Shown: positions 56,699 to 64,000 of the stretch, piece after piece
Layout of the letters: each line of letters starts with the position of its first letter
How positions within the stretch are numbered: the first letter of the stretch is position 1
Source of the DNA: Xylaria sp. FL1777
Taxonomy: Eukaryota > Ascomycota > Sordariomycetes > Xylariales > Xylariaceae
Direction of reading: 5' to 3'
Length of the DNA stretch: 64,000 nucleotides
NCBI GenBank assembly: GCA_022578965.1
Contig: MU400508.1
Location: 744,001 to 808,000 of the forward strand
The notes under the pieces: model-generated
What the model saw: only the letters and a program-made list of their open reading frames with translations
Told to the model about the DNA's origin: nothing
Database searches by the model: none
Made by a program: the position numbers and the translations under genes

Positions 56699-58269
56699 TC
56701 AATCATACTGAAATAGGACGCTGATTGATTCGCCGTGATGAATGCGACGGATAGCCTCGGCAAAGATCGGCGAGACGTCCAACACATCCAGCTTGGGACA
56801 CAATCTCCGGTGTTCATCTTGAGGAACCGAGTTGGTGACGACAATCTTGTCGATGGCCGAGACGTTGATGCGCTGTATCGCATCGCCACTGAAAACACCA
56901 TGGGTGATCAGGGCATAGACGACGGTAGCGCGCTCCTTTCTCAACAGCTTGGCAGCCCGAGTGATTGTATTGGCCGTATCGACGAGATCGTCGATCAAAA
57001 TACAAACTCGGTTGGCAACATTGCCTACTAACATCATGGTGGCATTCTGTCGGTCTGTGATCCGCGTGGGTCGTCGTTCCTGGGGGTTTGGTTAAGTTTG
57101 GGGTCACTCATAAGCAGGTCTCCATCTTACCTTGTGAATAAGGGCAAAGTCCATCCCGAGGCTATCGGCGATAGCAGTAGCTCGCTTGGCACCGCCTGCA
57201 TCTGGACTCACAATAACGGCGTCCCTGAAATCCGGAATGTTTTGTTGGATATACCGTTGGAGCAGGGGGCGGCCATACAAGTTGTCCATAGGAATGTCGA
57301 AAAATCCTTGATACTGAGGATCATGAAGGTCTAATGCAACCACACTATCGAATTTGTCAGTATCCTCCATCTCTGTGAGATATCAATCTAAATAGATTGA
57401 TATAAAATGCCGGTGGCTCTTGAAAGCGCGAGAACTAAAATAGAAACCGTCGAAGGGAAGACCGGGTGATACATACTGATCCGCGCCAGCGCAAGTAAGG
57501 AGGTCTGCTACCAAGGTACCGGCCTGTGCGACCCATCGCTTATATCCTGGCTTCGCCTGAAATGTGTTTATAAGAGCAGGGTTCTGTAAATCATGGGTGG
57601 TGAAGCTTTGGGGGTGCATTGCGGTGAGACCAGGGCGAGCTGGGGCGGGAAGGATATTCGGAGGCGGGTCACTGCTCGCGGAACTCTCGCCATTAGAACG
57701 AGATGCCCCATTAACAAGTCCATGACCATTTCCATTAGTGAGAGAGGTTCTGCTCAAAACTCTCGACAGGTCAGTATCCTTGTTGAAGCTCGGGGTCTTG
57801 TCGATTCCGGGGGCTGGGGTTGCAGGGACGCTTTCGAAGGTGTACTTGTCCTTTGGAACCTCCATGGGGGGTTTTGAAAGCGGAGCGCCAGACTTGTTGT
57901 AGGGGAGGTCAGGCTGTCGCGAGTAGGGAAACAAAGGAAGGACAGCGGTAACTCTCTTGGCAGATCCAATCTTGCAAGCAGAAATCACTACAAAAGAGGT
58001 CAATGCCGACTCTCCGAATTGTGTGATAGCCACAGGCGAGGCTACGTACTGATGCAGAGTTCCATGAGGTGGTCATTCACCGACCCGCCACCAGACTGAA
58101 TGATGAAGACATCTTTGCCACGAACCGAGTCCTTGATTTCGCAGCGCGTCTCGCCGACAGAGAATTTACTCAGTGTGCGGTTGCTAACCGGCAGGCCAAG
58201 TATATTGCAGATGTTCTCGGTCAGGACCGGGTGGGAGTTCCCGCCAAGGATGACGATATTGCGGACCAT
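56699..58269 (-). CDS. ribose-phosphate pyrophosphokinase (PRPP synthetase) with large internal insertion
   Basis: Four exons on the minus strand: 58269-58050, 57987-57477, 57344-57131, 57079-56699; product 441 aa. It makes PRPP from ribose-5-phosphate and ATP for purine, pyrimidine, His and Trp synthesis. The N-terminal [16 protein letters not shown] and [20 protein letters not shown], the restored [20 protein letters not shown] catalytic segment, the flexible loop HKERRPTRI, and the PRPP-binding [13 protein letters not shown] are all present. Between [13 protein letters not shown] (about 107) and [13 protein letters not shown] (about 205) lies an extra Ser/Pro-rich block of about 100 residues. 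Yeast Prs1 and Prs5 carry such non-homologous regions, linked to cell-wall integrity signalling, so this is probably that subunit type. Intron 2 (132 nt) contains a 24-base palindrome. Confidence 0.93.
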
Positions 58270-59743
58270 TTTGGAGGGGTTTTCTGCCGAAACAAAGCGA
58301 CAAGCAGGCTATTGAGCAGGAAGACGAACGGCCTAGCGTCAGGACAACAAGTGATGAGAATCCAGGAAGAACGTCCTGGAACAGGCTCAACTAGTCAATT
58401 GAAACAACTAATAGAGCGAGAATCGGTGCAAATGCTTGAAAACCCAAGGCTGGCTGAAGAAATTCCTGTTTGCTCCGATCGCGGTGAGTAAGTGAAAAGC
58501 CGAGCTTGACGACTGTGGAGGCTCAATCTGTGAAGATGAGACGAGACTGCCAGATTCCACCTGGGGGAGGGGTGCAGAAAGTTAAAAAAAACAATGGGTG
58601 CTAGAGGAGAATCATGGTGAATATGTGAAATAAGTCGAGGCAGTTGAATGCAGGAGCTTCTTGGTTGATGTTAGACTGAGAGGGAAAAAAAAAGCAGGGT
58701 TGATCAATAGGGAGCGAGGTATTTGGCCGGCAATGACTACCTAGACTAGTGACATATGGTCGAGGAAGACCCACTTTTTCCGCGGGGCTCTTTTTTTTCA
58801 AGTGAGACAAGACAATGAGCTAGAAAACTCTGTACACAAGGAGCCCTGTAATTGCCGCCCCCGTTAATGCCAAGTACATCAAGTACGCAGTACGTATGTC
58901 CCGTACGAACTGCAGCTACCTTCAGGGCCCCTCCCTTCCCTGAGAGGTACTTACCCACATGTATACTGCCTGCCCGTTGGGTAATGCAAGATAACGCCAC
59001 TTCTTGCTGCGCGCTAAGGTGATGAGCTGCACCTGGTCTATCTGGGCATGTACATACATATTACATATGATGTAGTATAGGTATTCACGGTAGGGAGGTA
59101 CTTGTTGCAACAAACAAATTGTTCACAATGCACTGTCACAAGCAAATTGACTGCATCACACTGCACCCAGAATAACGTCAGATTGAGCTCGTACTCTCAC
59201 CAAGCACTGGGCATATAGTAGGTCGGTCCACACCGCTGTGTGATGGTGACACTGTCTTAAAAGTCCATGCAGCAAAAAGTCAATTGGCATAAGAATACGA
59301 CAAATCAGTCAGTTCCACGCTGAGTTGCAATAGGAGGATGCATCACCGATGCCGCCATGAACCAAGAAATGGGATGCTCTGGTACCCTCCATCGAGATAC
59401 CCGGTCCAGCATTACGCAGTACACAGTGGACAGACTATGTACGGTAACTGGTCAGAAACCTGGTGTTTGATATTTGAGCCTCTTCACACTGGCCTGAGCG
59501 TAGTGCACTAACCTGAATAGAACTTAAATATCCATTTATCTGGTCAGGTGACAACGCGATCAGAAAGAGACGCGCCCCAACACGCCCGCACCTCCCTCTT
59601 GACTAGGTAGGTACGGTATCTAGAACGTCAACCATTGGATTTGTTCTGGTCATTTGCTTCGTTGTCCCACTGTATGACTAGCCTTGTTATTGTACTATAA
59701 TTGTATACCCTATCACGATATCTATTGCTAATAGTAGCTTGTC
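58270..59743. other. intergenic, divergent promoters
   Basis: About 1.5 kb separating PRPP synthetase (-) and Fpg (+). The left 550 bases may be the long leader of the synthetase; they contain shadow frames but no supported gene. The right end is AT-rich. Confidence 0.5.
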
Positions 59744-61073
59744 ATGCCTGAAATCGCCGAAGGTACGACCCGAGATATTTATTCACTTACCGCTTCACCT
59801 GGACAAGCCCTATTCCGTCCAGTGTGACTCCGTATCTCGAGCATAAGCTAACGCTATGCCATAAGTTGCACGTGTGGCACATTTCCTCCGCAAGCATCTA
59901 GTCGGGAAGAGGATAGCCCGGATCGTCGCCCTAGATGACACGAGCGTGTTCGGCAAGGTTGGGACAAGCGGCCCTGCCTTCGAGGCAGCGCTGACGGGAA
60001 AACGCGTCGTCAGCGCCGGGTCCCAAGGGAAGTACTTCTGGCTGGAGCTCGACAAGCCGCCCCATGCGGTCATGCATCTGGGAATGTCGGGGTGGGTCCA
60101 CATCCGCGATGTCCAAACGATGTATAAGGGAGGAGAGAAGTCGAAGAACACCGACAAGGATGCCGACAAGGATACCTGGCCGCCGAAGTACTGGAAATTC
60201 CACCTCGAGACCGACGGAGACCCAGGGGTAAGTGTCGCGTTCACGGATACGAGGCGGTTCGGGCGCATCCGCCTCGTGGATTGCCCGGGTGCGGAGATCA
60301 GATCAAATAGCCCCCTAGTCGAGAATGGGCCCGATCCCGTCGTAGACCGCGAGATCTTCACGGAGGAATATCTGAGCAAGAAAATGAAAGGACGACACGT
60401 CCCCATCAAGGCATTCCTGCTTGACCAGGCCATGATTAGCGGCATTGGAAATTGGGTGGGCGACGAGGTCTTGTACCAAGCAAAGCTCCACCCAGAGCAA
60501 TATAGCGATGACTTCTCCAACGCCGAAATCACAAGATTATACAAAGCAATCTGCTTCGTCTGCGACACGGCGGTCGAAGTGCTTGGTGATTCTGAAAAGT
60601 TCCCGGAGGACTGGCTATTCAACTACCGCTGGGGCAAAGGCAAGGCTGATGCACCCAAGACCTTGCCGAACGGCGAGAAGCTCATGTTTCTCCAAGTCGG
60701 CGGGCGCACCAGCTGTGTAGTGCCGAGTATGCAGAAGAAGACCGGGCGCGTCTCAGAGGGTATCAAGCAAGAGGAGCTGGGAACTAGACCAGACGCCAAG
60801 CAGAAAAAGGGCAACAACAAAAACAGACGCAAGGATGGAGATGGCAACCAGGAGGAAGCCGAGGAGGAAGCTGAGCTAGAAGTACGCCCCGCCAAGAAGG
60901 CCAGGTCGACTACCCAGAAGGCAGTCAAGAAGGAAGATGACGAGATCGTGTCCATAAATGAAGATTCGGAGCCTAAGAAGAGCAAGAAAAAGACTACGAA
61001 GAAACAATCTCTCCCTCCCCGCTCCTCTGAAGGTACGAGGCGATCAAGTAGGTTGAGTAAAACTGAATCTTGA
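59744..61073 (+). CDS. formamidopyrimidine-DNA glycosylase (fungal Fpg/Nei type)
   Basis: Two exons, 59744-59762 (19 nt) and 59866-61073, intron 103 nt; product 408 aa. It excises oxidised bases such as 8-oxoguanine and Fapy lesions and cuts the abasic site. The microexon supplies MPEIAE: Pro2, the catalytic N-terminal amine after Met removal, and Glu3. The join gives MPEIAEVARVAHFLRKHLVG. Other motifs: VMHLGMSGW, FTDTRRFGRIRL, and the helix-two-turn-helix DQAMISGIGNWVGDEVLYQA. The C-terminal finger region GGRTSCVVPSMQKKTG lacks the zinc cysteines of bacterial Fpg and resembles zincless types. A 120-residue Lys/Glu-rich tail after it, with several basic clusters (KKKTTKKQ), probably carries nuclear localisation signals. 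Confidence 0.94.
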
Positions 61074-61495
61074 TCAGCTAGGCAAGCAAAAGCCAAACAT
61101 TGTACATTTTTTGTCTAAAATGCCTCACAAGGGGTATCGAGTAATCTGTGTATAGTCTAGAACCAACCACACGTGGCTTTCATGCTAGGGGCAGTCTTTG
61201 ACCATTCTTTCTACAATTAGACAGACAGACAGACTACTTGGGTACATTTAGCGCCAGGGCAAATGTGCCAGAAATATCTTCTCATTAATTCGATGAGCGA
61301 ATGCCATGTTGGATTTTTTAAGTCACATAACCTGATAGTGAAGAAGAGCCTATCTCCGTATAGCGACAATATGAGAAACTGCTATAAACCGCCGCGTTTT
61401 GCGTAGTAGCCGTCAAAAATAGAAGCAAGTTGAAGCTTCGTGTACAAGGCAACTACTGTGGTCATCTACACCTCGATGGACACATTTCATGAGCC
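61074..61495. other. intergenic, convergent gene ends
   Basis: About 420 AT-rich bases between the 3' ends of two converging genes, including an (ACAG)-type run at 61217-61232. No gene seen. Confidence 0.55.
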
Positions 61496-63598
61496 CTACT
61501 CGATTGACATCCGCATCAGGCCATCGTTGGTATCGCTCATACCCTGGAATCCCACGCGGCCTTTAGCTCCGCTGATAGGTCGTCCTGCGTTTGACGCGTT
61601 GTTATTGCTCCCGCCCGAGCTTCCGTTCTCGCTAGGCGTACCGGAGGCCTTGTTGTCTCCGCCGTGGTTGCTGCCAGGTCGCGAGCCCCAGGGCATATTA
61701 TCGCGCTGCAACGGGCTCTGCATGATTGGCGAATTGTGTACACTCATGCCCGGACTGACTGCCCGTCTTTTGAAGATATGGGGGTCGAAGTCGTCTTCTC
61801 TCCGACGTTTACTGTTTATCCGCCGCGTAATTTCCGCTGCGGTTGGCGGAATGCTTCCCGTTTGGGATGGCGTTGCTGAAGCGGTTTGTTGTGGCGTTTC
61901 GGATTTCTGGCTGTCACTTCCATGACTGAGAAAACCCATGCCAGGCCCGAACAGACCAGTGTTTCCAGAGCCTGCTGACATGGACGGTGAATCCATATTA
62001 ATATCTTCACTGATACCAGAAGAAGAGCCCCTCGGCAGAATTACAGGGGGCGGTGGCGTTGATCTCGTTCCATTAATACTACCGGTTTCGGAAAACGTGT
62101 CCCAAAAGTTTTTGCCTTTAGAATTCTTCATGGCCTGTTGTTTGAAACTGCTAGATAATGCGGAGTCTGACATTAGGTCATCATCGGGTATCTCATCGAA
62201 GGGCTCTTGTGTAGTCCCAAACTTTGGTGATGATTGTGCTGTGGGTATGCTAGGTGTATCTATAGGGAGAGTTGGTGCCCCTGGAGGTATTCGAGGTTCA
62301 AGATCCATATCGCTTTCTCGCACTTGACGAATCACCTCTGCTTCTCGACGAACCTCAGAATCGATAGGGGTGACTTCTTCTGCAAGGGCTGCGCGAATTC
62401 GAGCAAAGCCTTTCGTTTTAGGCTGTCTGTGGATTAACATACTGCGATTTACATGAAGGAATAGGAACATGGAAGTTGGAATACATACCAAAAGATTGCC
62501 TCTACGTGTAACGGCCCTCTTGACGACGCCTCTAACGCCATCTCTCCCGGGCGTTATAGGTGAGTGATCTCCAGTCTCTACGACCCTTTCTTCATTTTCA
62601 CCCCCCGAAATATGCAACTGGTTAGCTGCCCAACTGATGCTCTCTCGTCGTGGATTGACCATAGGAATATCCCTCATTTCCTTCATCAAGTTATTACTAG
62701 GAGGTGACCTAGACAGCGTTGCAGGCGATGCTGCGTTGAAACCTAGAGCCGTAAGACCTCGCGGCTTCTTTTTAGGTTGCTTCCGGGGTCGAATTCGAAA
62801 ACTTGAAGGGGTGTTGATAGCGGGGAACCCACCGGGAAGCCAGGGAACGGGATGGATGCCCTGAGTCTGTGAGCCGCTCTTGGCAACCTGAGGTGTGGTG
62901 AGAATAGCGTCCTCCATCTCATCGTCCATGCAGTCATCGTCTCCACTGCTCGAGGAAGAATCTGTCACTATGGGATTTGTGCTGCCTACAGAGCTAGAAA
63001 TGTGCATGCGTTCATGGTTACTCAACATAGAGCGCAGTGATGTGGATGCCTGTTCTGCCTCATATTCGCCATGACCTCGCCGAGGTATGTTCATCGCACG
63101 GCCCCCTATAGTTGGCGACGAATCTGGCGACGATTCGGCCAGCATAGAGTGATGCAGACTTGTAGCAGCACGGGAGAAGTCTAAGCCTCGCGACCGGCGT
63201 GGAAGGATATTGGTGGGCGAGGCGTATATTTGGGAATGATCGAGCTTTGGGGACAAAGGGGCCGGTTTCATGTAGGATGAATGGGCCGGCGAGCTGGCCT
63301 CTCGTTGTGGCATGTGAAGCGACAGGCCTTGCATGGGGAATTCGGGGCGCCGGGGAGTCACTGGAGCAACTGGACCCTCGTTGCTGTCCTTCCCCAATGC
63401 GCTGTCGTCCTTGGATGCCCGTCTCGAGGCCTCGATGATGAAAGGCGAGGGTGATAATTGAGACCCATCCCCATCAGATAGACTCCTAGTTCTCAAGAGA
63501 AACGGCGTGCCCTGGCCGGCCCCTCCATTCCCGCCTCTGAGATCCTCATCCATCACCGCGAATTCATTGTCGTCGGTAGTTGTTCTTGTTGCTGCCAT
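61496..63598 (-). CDS. Ser/Pro-rich protein, uncharacterised conserved fungal family
   Basis: Two exons on the minus strand, 63598-62489 and 62422-61496, product 678 aa; the intron (62423-62488, 66 nt) has no stop and is a multiple of three, so an unspliced frame of 700 aa also exists. I do not recognise the molecular function. Most of the protein is low-complexity, rich in Ser, Pro, Gly and Asn, with acidic patches (SSSSSGDDDCMDDEMEDA). One block, VKRAVTRRGNLL joined to PKTKGFARIRAALAEE and VRREAEVIRQVRESD, is helical, charged and resembles a conserved block in filamentous-fungal proteins; the intron interrupts it, so the spliced form restores it. Other basic clusters (RKQPKKKPRGL, INSKRRREDDFDPHIFKRR) look like nuclear localisation signals. 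A transcription or chromatin role is possible but unproven. Confidence 0.8.
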   Translation of the reverse strand: MAATRTTTDDNEFAVMDEDLRGGNGGAGQGTPFLLRTRSLSDGDGSQLSPSPFIIEASRRASKDDSALGKDSNEGPVAPVTPRRPEFPMQGLSLHMPQREASSPAHSSYMKPAPLSPKLDHSQIYASPTNILPRRSRGLDFSRAATSLHHSMLAESSPDSSPTIGGRAMNIPRRGHGEYEAEQASTSLRSMLSNHERMHISSSVGSTNPIVTDSSSSSGDDDCMDDEMEDAILTTPQVAKSGSQTQGIHPVPWLPGGFPAINTPSSFRIRPRKQPKKKPRGLTALGFNAASPATLSRSPPSNNLMKEMRDIPMVNPRRESISWAANQLHISGGENEERVVETGDHSPITPGRDGVRGVVKRAVTRRGNLLVCIPTSMFLFLHVNRSMLIHRQPKTKGFARIRAALAEEVTPIDSEVRREAEVIRQVRESDMDLEPRIPPGAPTLPIDTPSIPTAQSSPKFGTTQEPFDEIPDDDLMSDSALSSSFKQQAMKNSKGKNFWDTFSETGSINGTRSTPPPPVILPRGSSSGISEDINMDSPSMSAGSGNTGLFGPGMGFLSHGSDSQKSETPQQTASATPSQTGSIPPTAAEITRRINSKRRREDDFDPHIFKRRAVSPGMSVHNSPIMQSPLQRDNMPWGSRPGSNHGGDNKASGTPSENGSSGGSNNNASNAGRPISGAKGRVGFQGMSDTNDGLMRMSIE

Positions 63599-63847
63599 TC
63601 AGTCGGACATATCCCTCCTCCTCCTGCTGCAATATGTTCCTGTCCGATGAACGCCGAATTGGAATTTCGAACCCGCCAGGGATAGGCCGGGGGTTCGTGT
63701 GGAAAAGGAGGTTGGTACCAGATGAATGGTTATGGTAGATCGATGCAGAAATAAGTTGGCTACGGCGCAGTTGTATGAGCTCCTCGAGAGCCCTCTTTTG
63801 CGGAATCATTCATTAACTCTAGACACAGATTGTTATACCTAAATGAT
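63599..63847. other. 5' region of the minus-strand gene
   Basis: Under 300 bases upstream of the Ser/Pro-rich gene. It is probably a bidirectional promoter or leader. No TATA box picked out. Confidence 0.4.
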
Positions 63848-64000
63848 ATGCTTCGATTGCGATTGGATCTCGACGAGCTGCCGCAGGTACAAGCAGTAGA
63901 TACGGTAGGGTGGATGGGAACGAGACGGGAGACATGGAGGCATGTATTGGAACTTGTGACGTCGCCGCACGCGTTGAAAGCGCGCGGTTCGAACAATGCA
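63848..64000 (+). CDS. possible 5' end of a plus-strand gene, truncated by window edge
   Basis: From ATG 63848 a frame is open for 51 codons to the window edge. The encoded start, MLRLRLDLDELPQVQAVDTV, is Leu/Asp-rich and helical, then TRRETWRHVLELV. The pattern is loosely like part of a BAG-type three-helix domain, but the similarity is too weak to name. The opposite-strand frame in the same place is Cys/Ser-rich and less protein-like. Without the sequence to the right I cannot decide; a chance ORF is possible. Confidence 0.25.
   Translation, partial: MLRLRLDLDELPQVQAVDTVGWMGTRRETWRHVLELVTSPHALKARGSNNA

Noticed and set aside
57593..57877. Plus-strand ORF inside the PRPP synthetase insertion
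   Set aside because: Antisense shadow; the sense frame is continuous with conserved catalytic segments.
1..64000. tRNA, rRNA, CRISPR arrays, bacterial operons or telomeric repeats
   Set aside because: I looked for GGTTCGA-type T-arms, rRNA motifs, spaced direct repeats and TTAGGG runs and found none convincing; the gene structure is that of a fungal nuclear genome.

Overview
This window comes from the nuclear genome of a filamentous ascomycete (Pezizomycotina, most likely a sordariomycete). The evidence is short spliceosomal introns (about 50-170 nt) with GT...YAG ends and CTAAC/CTAAT-like branch sites; clear fungal orthologues (REI1, HUL4-type HECT ligase, CCT5, VPS27, HBS1, KAR2, a GIT1-type permease, PEX11, PRS-type synthetase, a fungal-type Fpg); a HET-domain protein end; a fungal rhodopsin-domain membrane protein; and AT-rich intergenic DNA peppered with GGTA/TACC tetranucleotides. 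There are no operons; genes lie on both strands with 0.4-3.3 kb between them. I built exon models by hand from splice signals, reading frame and family conservation; all listed multi-exon models close in frame.

Layout. 1-12 kb: 5'-truncated HET-domain protein (+), nitronate monooxygenase (-), methionine-R-sulfoxide reductase (+), a Ser-rich orphan (+), REI1 (-), a tandem-repeat patch, and an F-box protein (+). 13-28 kb: HECT ubiquitin ligase (+), chaperonin subunit CCT5 (-), long-chain acyl-CoA synthetase (-), a perfect inverted-repeat element just upstream of it, and a rhodanese-USP deubiquitinase (-). 28-32 kb: a gene-poor stretch with a decayed minus-strand gene whose stop codons fit CpA-to-TpA mutation. 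32.6-43 kb: VPS27, HBS1 and the ER chaperone BiP/KAR2, all on +. 43-49.5 kb: MFS transporter and rhodopsin-like membrane protein, both on -. 49.5-52.8 kb: a repeat-scarred gene desert. 52.8-64 kb: GC-rich spherulin-4-like secreted protein (+), PEX11 (-), PRPP synthetase (-), Fpg DNA glycosylase (+), a Ser/Pro-rich nuclear-type protein (-), and perhaps the first exon of a + strand gene at the right edge.

Functional themes. Most genes are conserved housekeeping genes: protein quality control and ubiquitin (HECT ligase, USP, CCT5, BiP, VPS27), ribosome maturation and rescue (REI1, HBS1), lipid and peroxisome metabolism (acyl-CoA synthetase, PEX11), redox and DNA repair (MsrB, nitronate monooxygenase, Fpg). 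Accessory signals concentrate in four places: the left edge (HET), 23.4-23.8 kb (mobile element), 29-32 kb (decay) and 49.5-53.7 kb (desert plus GC-rich secreted gene). I found no convincing new multi-gene system. The strongest unusual items are the 314-bp element with perfect 126-bp arms, the probably RIP-inactivated gene, and several gene-structure oddities (microexons, a stop-free 3n intron, a long HBS1 intron).
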